A DNA stretch of 6,626 bases from Sandarakinorhabdus sp. GTDB taxonomy: Bacteria; Pseudomonadota; Alphaproteobacteria; Sphingomonadales; Sphingomonadaceae. The DNA is taken from the NCBI GenBank assembly GCA_025458465.1, contig JALOSK010000126.1, positions 1 to 6,626 of the forward strand, read 5' to 3'. Below the pieces are notes generated by a model, which had not been told where the DNA came from, did no database searches, and saw only the letters and a program-made list of their open reading frames with translations. A program made the position numbers and the translations under genes. This document shows positions 1 to 6,626 of the stretch, one piece after another (positions within the stretch are counted from its first letter, which is position 1; each line of letters starts with the position of its first letter).

Positions 1-1404
1 TGCTGGTGGGGGCGCCCTGGGCGGAAGACGGCAAGCTGTTCAACGTCATGGTGCTGCTGGATGGCGGGCGCATTGCCGGGCTCACGCGCAAGCATGAACT
101 GCCCAACTATGGCACGTTCGATGAAAAGCGGGTGTTCGATGCCGGGCCGCTTCCAGGCCCACTGAATTTCCGCGGCGTGCGGGTGGGTGTGCCGATCTGC
201 GAGGATATCTGGTTTCCGGCCGTGTGCGAGTGTCTGGCTGAAACCGGCGCCGAACTGCTGATCGCGCCGCACGGCAGCCCGTTCGAGGTGGGCAAGGGCG
301 ATCGCCGCCTGTCGGTGGCGGTGTCGCGCGTGACTGAAACCGGCTTGCCGCTGGCGTTCCTGAACCGCGTTGGCGGACAGGATGAGCTGGTGTTCGATGG
401 CGCTTCGTTCGTACTGAACGGCAACCGCACGATGGCCCATCGCCTGCCCGATTGGGACGAGCATGTGCGCCTCACCCACTGGAGCCGCGGGCCAGATGGC
501 TGGTCCTGCGCCAAGGGCGGCATCAGCCCAGCCGACGCCGATCCGGAAGACATTTACCACGCCATGCTGGTGGGCCTGCGCGATTATGTGAACCGCAACC
601 GCTTCCCCGGCGTGGTGCTGGGGCTTTCGGGCGGCATTGATTCGGCGCTGTCCGCTGCCGTGGCGGTGGATGCGCTGGGCGCGGACCGGGTGTGGTGCGT
701 GATGATGCCCAGCCCCTACACCAGCCAGGACAGCCTGGACCGCCGAATGCGCAGCGATGCTGGGTTGTCGGCTCGACACGGTGGGCATCGAACCGGCGAT
801 GCTGGCCTTCGATGCCATGCTCAGCCCCCTGTTCGAAGGCCGGCAGCGCGACATCACCGAGGAGAATATCCAGTCCCGCATCCGCGGCCTCACGCTGATG
901 GCGCTGTCCAACAAGTTCGGCCCGATGCTGCTCACCACCGGCAACAAGAGCGAGATGAGCGTGGGCTATGCCACCATCTATGGCGACATGGCCGGTGGCT
1001 ATTCCGTGCTGAAGGACCTGTACAAGACCACCGTGTTCCGCGTGAGCGAATGGCGCAACGCCCATCGCCCGCGCCTCGCGCTCGGCCCGGCGGGCCCGGT
1101 GATGCCCACGCGCGTCATCACCAAGCCGCCATCGGCCGAACTGCGCCCCGACCAGACCGATCAGGACAGTCTGCCCCCCTATGATCTGCTCGATCGCATC
1201 CTGATGGCGCTGGTGGAAGGGGAGAAATCCGCCAGCGAGCTGATCGCGGCCGGTCTGGATGCCGCCACCGTCACCCGTGTCGAACGGCTGCTGTATGTAG
1301 CCGAATACAAGCGCCGGCAGGCCCCGCCGGGCGTGAAGATCGGCAGCCGCAATTTCGGCCGCGATCGCCGCTATCCGATCAGCAACGCGTTCCGGACGTC
1401 CTGA
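1..1404 (+). pseudogene. nadE: Glutamine-dependent NAD+ synthase, 5'-partial and frameshifted
   Basis: This enzyme makes NAD+ from deamido-NAD+ (nicotinic acid adenine dinucleotide), ATP and glutamine in the cytoplasm, the last step of NAD synthesis. An N-terminal nitrilase-type glutaminase domain feeds ammonia to a C-terminal synthetase. Seen: the catalytic-lysine motif RKHELPNY, the nucleophile Cys in ICEDIWFP (codon 198-200), the ATP-binding PP-loop SGGIDS (627-644), then [17 protein letters not shown] and [16 protein letters not shown]. About 467 codons are present against roughly 550 for the family, so the N-terminus with the catalytic Glu lies before the window. The first frame (codons from base 3) is right up to SQDSLD (ending 740). 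Homology then continues one frame over, from [13 protein letters not shown] (742) to the TGA at 1402-1404. The first frame alone runs into unrelated sequence and stops at 1182-1184. It is either a decayed gene or a sequencing error. The family call is secure; functional status is not. Confidence 0.
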
Positions 1405-1427
1405 GAACGTCGCCAATCTGCGACAAT

Positions 1428-1456
1428 TTGGCCCAAAGGCAGCTGGATTGTACTTT
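1428..1456 (+). promoter_or_regulatory. Weak candidate sigma-70 promoter for the receptor gene
   Basis: TTGGCC (1428-1433) and TACTTT (1451-1456) are separated by 17 bases and resemble -35 and -10 boxes, with four and three matches to the E. coli consensus. They lie in the AT-richer part of the gap, about 160 bases before the chosen receptor start. The -35 box overlaps the inverted repeat TTTGGCCCAAA. Alphaproteobacterial promoters often differ from the E. coli consensus, so this is only a best guess. Confidence 0.2.
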
Positions 1457-1603
1457 TCTGGTGCAATGATAGCGTCACAAATAATTGGCCGTGACTTGCG
1501 GATGGGAGCCGCAGGCCGGTCAAGACTGGGGAGCAATCGTTAAATGTCGGCCTTGCCAGCGGACCACATCGCGTGGGCCTTGCTGGTTCAAGGGCCGCGT
1601 CTT

Positions 1604-1610
1604 GGGGAAG
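1604..1610 (+). promoter_or_regulatory. Ribosome binding site supporting the receptor start at 1616
   Basis: GGGGAAG lies five bases before ATG 1616, and the protein from that ATG begins directly with a normal Sec signal peptide. A competing site, GGGGAG at 1528-1533, lies ten bases before the in-frame ATG 1544. It would add 24 residues in front of the signal peptide. Signal-peptide architecture favours 1616. Confidence 0.5.
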
Positions 1611-1615
1611 ACAGC

Positions 1616-4471
1616 ATGGCCGGGAACATGGTTTCGCGGATGGCCCTGGCGTGGGCTGCCGTTTTTTCTGCAACCACACTCAGCAGCGCCGCAGCAGCTC
1701 AGCAAGCCGCGCCGGAAGACAACAGCGCCGAAGACACCATCGTTGTTACCGGATCGCGCATTTCCGCTTCCGGATACACCGCACCAACGCCCGTAACGGT
1801 GGTGGGCGAAGAGATCATCCTGCGCGATGCCAAGGTATCGATTGGCGACACGATCCGCGAATTGCCTGCGGTGGGCGCATCGGCGTCACCCAACAACGGT
1901 TCTGGCGCCGGCAACATCGTTGGTGGCATCACAGGCCTCGATACCGTCAATCTGCGACAGCTTGGCGTCGTGCGCACCCTGGTGCTGCTCGACGGGCAGC
2001 GGGTGGTGCAATCCAACGTGACCGGGCAGGTGGATATCGGCACCATGCCGACCATTCTCGTCAAGCGCATCGACGTTGTCACAGGCGGTGCTTCGGCTGC
2101 ATGGGGTTCGGATGCCGTGGCAGGCGTTGTGAACCTTGTGCTGAACCGGGAGTTCGACGGCCTGAGGGCCAGCGTCGAAGCCGGGCAGACGGCCGCGTGG
2201 GATCAACGCAACTACCGGTTCCAGGCCGCCTTCGGCTCCGGCTTTGCGGGCGGCCGTGGCCGCTTCATCGTCGCGGCCAACCATCAGGACAGCCCCGATG
2301 TGATCTTCAACAACCAGCGCGGGTGGAACAAGTTCACCCAACTGGTGAACAATCCCGCCTTCGCGGCCGGCAACGGCCAGCCACGCCTGATCCATGCCGA
2401 CGGCGTCGCCCTGTCACGCGCGACCACCGGGGGCATCATCACCTCTGGTCCAGCCAGCCTGGTGGGGCGCACGTTCGTTGGCCCCAACAACGCGCTGGTT
2501 CCACTGGGGGCCACCAATGTTTCGGGCGGCGTTGCTGCGGGCGGCAATGTCGACCTTCTGCACCCCTCCATTTCCAGCCTGACGACACAGTTCCGCACCA
2601 GCACGCTGTTCGGTTATGGCGCCTATGAAGCGGCGGACTGGCTGCGAATCTCCCTGCAGGCCAACTGGGGGCAAAGCTTTTCACGCAACAATTCAGTGCC
2701 CTACACACGGCTTGGCAATATCACGGTGCGTGCCGACAACCCGTTCCTGCCGGCGGAGATCACCAATGCACTGGCGGCCGCCGGAGCCAGCAGCTTTGGC
2801 TTTGGCACCACCAACATGAACAACATCAGCCTGGACAGGCCATTGTCGCTGGATGATTTCGAACAATCGCTGGGCATTCCGGTGGCCACGACCAGGCGCA
2901 CTCTGGCGCGCGGCGTGCTGAGTTTCGAAGGCAAGCTTGGCGGCGACTGGCGCTACAACGCCTATGCCCAGCATGCCAACGTGATCGTCAACCAGCAGAC
3001 GCTGAACAACACGATCATCGCCAACTACAACCGGGCGATCGATGCGGTGCGCAATGGCGCTGGCCAGATCGTCTGCCGGGTCAACGCGGATGCCAGCACG
3101 GCCAACGATGATCCAGCCTGCGTGCCGCTGAACATCTTCGGGGTGGGCGTCGCCGATCCGGCGGCGATCGCCTACACCAACGTGCGCCCTGGAGAGAATT
3201 TCCAGCGGCAGGATCTCAAGCAGACGGTGCTGGCCCTGTCGTTCGAAGGCAAGCTGCCGGGACTTGCAGCCGGCGACATTGCCATCGCGTTCGGCGGCGA
3301 ATATCGCGAGGAAAAGGGCGACATAACGGTCGATCCCGGGGCCGCTGCGCGCATCTATCCGGTGGCCAATTTCGTGCCGTTCTCCGGCCGATATGACGTG
3401 AAGGAAGCCTTTGTCGAGGTGGATGTCCCGCTGGTGAAGGATGGCTTCATAGACAGCCTGAACTTCAATGCCGCCGGGCGCTTTACCGATTATTCGACCA
3501 GCGGCTCGGTGAGCACGTGGAAGCTGGGCCTGAACGGCCAGATCAACAGCGATATCCGCCTGCGCGGCACCTATTCGCGCGACATCCGGGCGCCCAACCT
3601 CAACGAATTGTTCAGCCAGGGGATTTCCACCCAGGCGCAGGTGCGCGATCCGCAGGCTGGCGGGAATCTGGTCACCGTGTTTTCAGTGGTTGCCGGCAAC
3701 CCGGACTTGCGCCCCGAGATCGCCAAGACGCTGGCGCTTGGGCTTGTGCTGACGCCAAGCTGGCTGAACCGGTTCAACCTGTCGGTCGATTATTACAACA
3801 TCAGTCTTTCAGGCGCGATCCAGACCGTGTCCATCGCCCAGATCGAATCGCGCTGCCTGGCGGGCGAACAATTGTTCTGCGATCAGTATATCTATGACGG
3901 GCCTGGCGGCGCCCTGTCTGAAGTGCGGCGGGTGCCGCTCAACCTTTCCAGCCTGAAAACCAGCGGCATCGACGTGCAGGCGGATTGGCAAACCCCGTTG
4001 TTTGCCGGCACGTTGGCGTTGCGCGCCCTGGCAAATTACACGCTCACTGGCCGCCAGGAACTGCTGGGCGAAGTGGCCAGCTTCGTCGGCTCGCTTGGCC
4101 CCGATTCGGCGGTGACGGGCTTCCCGCGTGCCCGCGGCATCTTCAGCGCGACTTACAGCCAGGGCGCCTTCTCCGGCACAGTGCAGAGCCGTTTCATCGG
4201 TGCCGCCAAACTCAACGCCGTGTGGGGTCCGGAAGATGTGGACGACAACGACATTCCAGCCATCGCCTATGTCGACCTGCGCGCCTCCTACGATATCGGC
4301 AGCGGGATCACGGTTTATGGCACGGTTGACAATCTGCTCAACAAGGCGCCGCCGATCGTGGCGGCCAGCCCGGTGCGCGGCTTTTCGGCAACCTATTTCG
4401 CGCCGGTGCGCAACGACATCCACGATGCCATCGGGCGCGCCTACCGAATTGGGGTGCGTGTGAAAGTGTAA
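1616..4471 (+). CDS. TonB-dependent outer-membrane receptor
   Basis: This 951-residue protein is an outer-membrane beta-barrel that takes up a ligand using energy passed by TonB-ExbB-ExbD. Residues 1-28 form a Sec signal peptide with probable cleavage at AAAA|QQ. The TonB box DTIVVTG is at 40-46. The plug domain (about 57-178) contains VRTLVLLDGQRVV and GGASAAWGSDAVAGVVN. The rest is barrel, with the family motif RGTYSRDIRAPNLNELF near 648-664. There is no N-terminal signalling (STN) domain, so it is not a FecA-type transducer. Two cysteine pairs (487/502 and 747/755) probably close extracellular loops, as in related sphingomonad and Caulobacter receptors. It ends VRVKV, with valine where outer-membrane barrels usually end in an aromatic residue. 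The start at 1616 was chosen for the signal peptide and binding site; 1544 is possible. It leads a same-strand group with an aldolase and a quinoprotein, which suggests import of a carbon source rather than iron. The ligand is unknown. Confidence 0.95.
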   Translation: MAGNMVSRMALAWAAVFSATTLSSAAAAQQAAPEDNSAEDTIVVTGSRISASGYTAPTPVTVVGEEIILRDAKVSIGDTIRELPAVGASASPNNGSGAGNIVGGITGLDTVNLRQLGVVRTLVLLDGQRVVQSNVTGQVDIGTMPTILVKRIDVVTGGASAAWGSDAVAGVVNLVLNREFDGLRASVEAGQTAAWDQRNYRFQAAFGSGFAGGRGRFIVAANHQDSPDVIFNNQRGWNKFTQLVNNPAFAAGNGQPRLIHADGVALSRATTGGIITSGPASLVGRTFVGPNNALVPLGATNVSGGVAAGGNVDLLHPSISSLTTQFRTSTLFGYGAYEAADWLRISLQANWGQSFSRNNSVPYTRLGNITVRADNPFLPAEITNALAAAGASSFGFGTTNMNNISLDRPLSLDDFEQSLGIPVATTRRTLARGVLSFEGKLGGDWRYNAYAQHANVIVNQQTLNNTIIANYNRAIDAVRNGAGQIVCRVNADASTANDDPACVPLNIFGVGVADPAAIAYTNVRPGENFQRQDLKQTVLALSFEGKLPGLAAGDIAIAFGGEYREEKGDITVDPGAAARIYPVANFVPFSGRYDVKEAFVEVDVPLVKDGFIDSLNFNAAGRFTDYSTSGSVSTWKLGLNGQINSDIRLRGTYSRDIRAPNLNELFSQGISTQAQVRDPQAGGNLVTVFSVVAGNPDLRPEIAKTLALGLVLTPSWLNRFNLSVDYYNISLSGAIQTVSIAQIESRCLAGEQLFCDQYIYDGPGGALSEVRRVPLNLSSLKTSGIDVQADWQTPLFAGTLALRALANYTLTGRQELLGEVASFVGSLGPDSAVTGFPRARGIFSATYSQGAFSGTVQSRFIGAAKLNAVWGPEDVDDNDIPAIAYVDLRASYDIGSGITVYGTVDNLLNKAPPIVAASPVRGFSATYFAPVRNDIHDAIGRAYRIGVRVKV

Positions 4472-4488
4472 GATTTTCACCCTGCCAT

Positions 4489-4504
4489 CTTGCCGGGTGG
4501 CAAG
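4489..4504 (+). other. Short hairpin after the receptor stop codon
   Basis: CTTGCC-GGGT-GGCAAG is a perfect 6-bp stem with a 4-base loop, 17 bases after the receptor stop. No T-run follows (the next bases are TGGGGC), so it is a poor intrinsic terminator. It might instead stabilise the 3' end of a processed receptor transcript. An alternative stem, CACCC (4478-4482) with GGGTG (4495-4499), would compete with it. Confidence 0.3.
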
Positions 4505-4510
4505 TGGGGC

Positions 4511-4530
4511 GCAATGATGATCATGCTTGC
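4511..4530 (+). promoter_or_regulatory. Imperfect 20-bp palindrome, possible operator
   Basis: GCAATGATGA and TCATGCTTGC form two 10-base half-sites that match as an inverted repeat at eight of ten positions. The perfect core is ATGATCAT (4517-4524). It lies in the 101-base gap about 40 bases before the aldolase start. The size and symmetry fit a dimeric regulator such as a GntR- or LacI-type repressor, but no regulator gene is in the window. The word GCAATGAT also occurs at 1463-1470, upstream of the receptor. Confidence 0.3.
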
Positions 4531-4560
4531 ACTGCGGCCGACAAGGCCCGGTCAATTGGG

Positions 4561-4565
4561 GGAGG
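4561..4565 (+). promoter_or_regulatory. Ribosome binding site that decides the aldolase start
   Basis: A strong GGAGG lies within a purine-rich run (4555-4566). The next bases are ATGAAAATG, giving two in-frame starts. ATG 4567 is only one base from GGAGG, which is too close for normal initiation. ATG 4573 is seven bases away and is the better start. Confidence 0.6.
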
Positions 4566-4572
4566 AATGAAA

Positions 4573-5613
4573 ATGGGGTTTGACCTTCGCACGCCAGCCA
4601 GCGGCCAAGCACTGAATCGTCGTGAGACGCTGGGGCTGGCTGCGGCTGGCGTGGCGGCCGCATCGCTGCTGGGCGGCGCGCCGGCTGCGGCGCAGATGGG
4701 CGGCGCCCGCCGCCTTGGTTCGAAGGAAAAGGTGGCCTATTGGGTGGCCACCGTGACGCCCTGCGATGCGCGCGGCCAGTTTGATCCCGGCGCCATGAAG
4801 GCAGTGATGGAATGGCACCAGAAGTGCGGCGCCGATGGCGTCGTGGTACTGGGCACCTCCGGCGAGTTTCCCAGCTTCTCCCTGGCAGAGCGCAAGTTCG
4901 TCACCGAGACGGCGATGAAGCACAAGGGCAACATGAACATCATGGTCGGCCCCGGCACGCCGAACATCGTGGAGACCATCGATCTGGCCAAACATGCCCA
5001 GAGCGTGGGTGCCGATGGCCTGCTGGTGATCCCGCCCTTCTACTTCAACCAGCCGCCCACCGAAGGCCTGATCCATTATTACACCCAGCTGTTCGAGGCG
5101 GTGTCGATCCCCATCAACCTCTATCACATCCCCGGCACGTCCGAGGTGGCGATCACCATCGAACTGCTGCGCGCGATGATGAAATATCCGCACCTTGCCG
5201 GGATCAAGGATTCATCGGGCAATGCGGAGGGTTTCGCAGCCTTCCTGAAGGAATTCCCGGAGCTCAACATGCGCTGCGGCACGTCGAACAACCTCATCCC
5301 GGCGGTGGAAGCCGGCATGGGCGCCATCCTGGCCGACGGCAACATGTTCAGCGACAAGAGCGCGGACATCTTCAAGGCCTATCGCGCCAAGGGCGACTGG
5401 AAGGCCAAGCTGGCCCATCTGCGCGCCGCCGGCGGCATCATGCGTGATCACCACATGGGGGCGAACACCTATGCCGCGATGAAATATGTGCTGTCACTGC
5501 GCATGGGCGGCCCGATGATGTACGCCCGCACGCCCTATCCGCAGCTGACCGACGCGCAGAAGGCCAGCCTGAAGGCCGGTCTCGACAAGGTGATGCAGAT
5601 GCCGTCGGCCTAA
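4573..5613 (+). CDS. Tat-exported DapA/NanA-family aldolase-lyase
   Basis: This 346-residue protein belongs to the pyruvate-dependent class I aldolases (dihydrodipicolinate synthase/N-acetylneuraminate lyase family). These cleave, condense or dehydrate 2-oxo acids through a lysine Schiff base. Residues 1-40 look like a Tat signal: NRRETLGL (15-22), a hydrophobic alanine-rich stretch, then APAAA|Q. The TIM barrel follows from about 53. Seen: the carboxylate-binding loop GTSGE (94-98), catalytic Tyr184 in LYHIPG, and Schiff-base Lys212 in AGIKDSSGN. The arginine that follows the Tyr motif in lysine-biosynthetic DapA (VPSRT in E. coli) is absent here (IPGTSEV), so biosynthetic DapA is unlikely. 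Export to the periplasm is unusual, since the family is mostly cytoplasmic. The mature length of about 306 residues is normal. It sits 101 bases after the receptor gene and 42 before the quinoprotein gene, suggesting one operon. The substrate is unknown; a sugar-acid-derived 2-oxo acid is one guess. Confidence 0.9.
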   Translation: MGFDLRTPASGQALNRRETLGLAAAGVAAASLLGGAPAAAQMGGARRLGSKEKVAYWVATVTPCDARGQFDPGAMKAVMEWHQKCGADGVVVLGTSGEFPSFSLAERKFVTETAMKHKGNMNIMVGPGTPNIVETIDLAKHAQSVGADGLLVIPPFYFNQPPTEGLIHYYTQLFEAVSIPINLYHIPGTSEVAITIELLRAMMKYPHLAGIKDSSGNAEGFAAFLKEFPELNMRCGTSNNLIPAVEAGMGAILADGNMFSDKSADIFKAYRAKGDWKAKLAHLRAAGGIMRDHHMGANTYAAMKYVLSLRMGGPMMYARTPYPQLTDAQKASLKAGLDKVMQMPSA

Positions 5614-5655
5614 GCGCCGGCACCGCACCGTCATCACCCATCGAAGGAACCAGCC

Positions 5656-6626
5656 ATGAAGATCATCGCCACCCTGCCGCTGTCCGTCACGGCCGCCCTC
5701 ATGCTCACCACCGCCGCCGTTGCCCAGACGCCGGCCAAGGAGGGCACGGTGGCGGCGCGCACCACCAACGGTGTCGCCAACTGGACCACCTACAATGCCG
5801 ATCTGAAGGGCAGCCGCTATTCGCCGCTGGACCAGATCAACGCCGGCAATTTCAACAATCTGGAAATCGCGTGGCGCCTGAAAACGGATTTCCTGGGCTC
5901 GCGGCCCGAATACAAGCTGGAATCGACCCCGCTGGCGGTTGACGGCGTCATCTACACCACCGCCGGCACCCGCCGCAGCGTGGTGGCGCTGAACGGTGCC
6001 ACGGGCGAACTGCTGTGGACCTATGCGCTGCACGAAGGCCTGCGCTCCGCCGAAAGCCCGCGCGCCCTGTCCGGCCGCGGCCTGTCCTACTGGACGGACG
6101 GCACCAAGCGCCGGATCCTCTATGTCACCATCGGCTATCGCCTGATCAGCCTTGATGCCGACACCGGCCGCCCTGACCCGGACTTCGGCGAAAACGGCAT
6201 GGTCGATCTGAAGAAGGATTTCGACCAGGATCTCGGCAATCTCGACACCGGCGAGGTGGGCGTGCACTCCGCCCCTGCCGTATCGGGCAACACGATCATC
6301 ATCGGCGCCGCGTTCCGCGAAGGCTTCACGCCGAAGACGCACAACAACACCAAGGGCTATGTCCGCGCGTTCGACGTGCGCACGGGCAAGCGCATCTGGA
6401 CGTTCCACACCATCCCGAAAAAGGGCGAGTTCGGGTACGATACCTGGCTGAAGGAAAGTGCCGACATCAACGGCAACACCGGCGTGTGGACACAGGTGTC
6501 GGTGGATGAGGATCTGGGCCTTGCCTATCTGGCGGTCGAATCCGCCACGTCCGATTTCTATGGCGGCAAGCGCCCCGGCAACAATCTGTTCGCCAACAGC
6601 CTGGTGGCCGTCGATCTGAAAACCGG
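5656..6626 (+). CDS. PQQ-dependent quinoprotein dehydrogenase, 3'-partial
   Basis: The 323 codons present are the N-terminal part of a quinoprotein that oxidises an alcohol, sugar or similar substrate in the periplasm and passes electrons to the respiratory chain. The frame is open from ATG 5656 to the window end. GAAGGA (5643-5648) lies seven bases before the start. Residues 1-23 form a Sec signal peptide with cleavage at AVA|Q. Then come propeller motifs typical of the family: NWTTYNADLKGSRYSPLDQI (42-61), ESTPLAVDGVIYTTAG (89-104), SGRGLSYW (139-146), LDADTGRPDPDFG (166-178) and YVRAFDVRTGKRIW (235-248), plus WTQVSVDEDLGLAYLAVES and YGGKRPGNNLF (302-312). There are no N-terminal membrane helices, unlike membrane-bound glucose dehydrogenase. 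Relatives are about 600-720 residues, some with a C-terminal cytochrome c domain, which cannot be judged here. Substrate unknown; it probably shares a transcript with the aldolase gene. Confidence 0.92.
   Translation, partial: MKIIATLPLSVTAALMLTTAAVAQTPAKEGTVAARTTNGVANWTTYNADLKGSRYSPLDQINAGNFNNLEIAWRLKTDFLGSRPEYKLESTPLAVDGVIYTTAGTRRSVVALNGATGELLWTYALHEGLRSAESPRALSGRGLSYWTDGTKRRILYVTIGYRLISLDADTGRPDPDFGENGMVDLKKDFDQDLGNLDTGEVGVHSAPAVSGNTIIIGAAFREGFTPKTHNNTKGYVRAFDVRTGKRIWTFHTIPKKGEFGYDTWLKESADINGNTGVWTQVSVDEDLGLAYLAVESATSDFYGGKRPGNNLFANSLVAVDLKT

Larger units (their letters stand above)
1405..1615 (+). other. Non-coding gap between nadE and the receptor gene
   Basis: This gap has no recognisable protein-coding content except a possible 24-codon upstream extension of the receptor frame from an ATG at 1544. 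Bases about 1421-1490 are visibly richer in A and T than the flanking genes, as expected for a promoter region. It includes a short perfect inverted repeat, TTTGG-C-CCAAA, at 1427-1437. I see no hairpin followed by a T-run, so no intrinsic terminator for nadE can be supported. The promoter of the three downstream genes most likely lies here. Confidence 0.6.

Noticed and set aside
735..760. Programmed ribosomal frameshift in nadE
   Set aside because: There is no slippery heptamer or obvious stimulatory structure at the junction, the family does not use frameshifting, and about two conserved residues seem to be missing.
523..1536. Long open frame on the - strand opposite nadE
   Set aside because: It lies opposite strongly conserved NAD+ synthase motifs. 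Its translation is rich in Arg, Ala, Gly and His with no recognisable domain, as expected of antisense frames in GC-rich DNA.
4489..4504. Intrinsic terminator between receptor and aldolase genes
   Set aside because: The stem is only 6 bp and a G-rich stretch follows instead of a T-run.
4504..4572. GTG 4504 as the aldolase start
   Set aside because: It would add 23 residues with no signal-peptide character, overlaps the hairpin and palindrome, and lacks a good ribosome binding site. GGAGG with ATG 4573 is far better.
3809..4663. 284-codon open frame on the - strand across the receptor end and the aldolase start
   Set aside because: It is antisense to the receptor barrel and the Tat signal, has low-complexity Arg/His/Gly composition and matches no family. 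It is a GC-rich shadow.
5494..6408. 304-codon open frame on the - strand opposite the quinoprotein gene
   Set aside because: The + strand here encodes clear PQQ-propeller motifs throughout. The opposite frame has no recognisable domain and is a composition artefact.
1..6626. Mobile element, phage or CRISPR content
   Set aside because: No transposase, integrase, direct-repeat array, terminal inverted repeats or tRNA-like attachment site was seen, and base composition is even across all four genes.

Overview
The window is GC-rich, gene-dense bacterial DNA with only short gaps between genes. The glutamine-dependent NAD+ synthase, the large TonB-dependent receptor and the alanine-rich signal peptides all look like an alphaproteobacterium, most likely a sphingomonad (Sphingomonadales: Sphingomonas or Novosphingobium type). 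This assignment rests on recognised protein style and was not tested by a search. All recognised genes are on the + strand. I see no rRNA, tRNA, CRISPR array, transposase or insertion sequence.

Region 1 (1-1404) is the 3' part of nadE, glutamine-dependent NAD+ synthase. The gene begins before the window. Both domains are recognisable, but the reading frame breaks near base 741 at the start of the synthetase domain, so as written it cannot encode a full-length enzyme. Region 2 (1405-1615) is a non-coding gap with a locally AT-richer stretch. It holds a weak candidate promoter and the ribosome binding site of the next gene.

Region 3 (1616-6626) is a same-strand row of three genes whose products all appear to be exported. 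The first is a 951-residue outer-membrane TonB-dependent receptor. The second is a dihydrodipicolinate synthase/N-acetylneuraminate lyase (DapA/NanA) family aldolase-lyase carrying a twin-arginine (Tat) signal peptide. The third is a PQQ-dependent quinoprotein dehydrogenase with a Sec signal peptide, cut by the window end. The gaps are 101 and 42 bases, with no convincing terminator, so co-transcription is likely.

The three products suggest a surface-and-periplasm pathway. The receptor would import a substrate across the outer membrane, and the quinoprotein and the Schiff-base lyase would act on it or its products in the periplasm. The substrate cannot be read from the sequence. The exported aldolase is the unusual element, because this superfamily is normally cytoplasmic. 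A 20-bp imperfect palindrome just before the aldolase gene shares an 8-base word with the region upstream of the receptor, and may be a regulator site.
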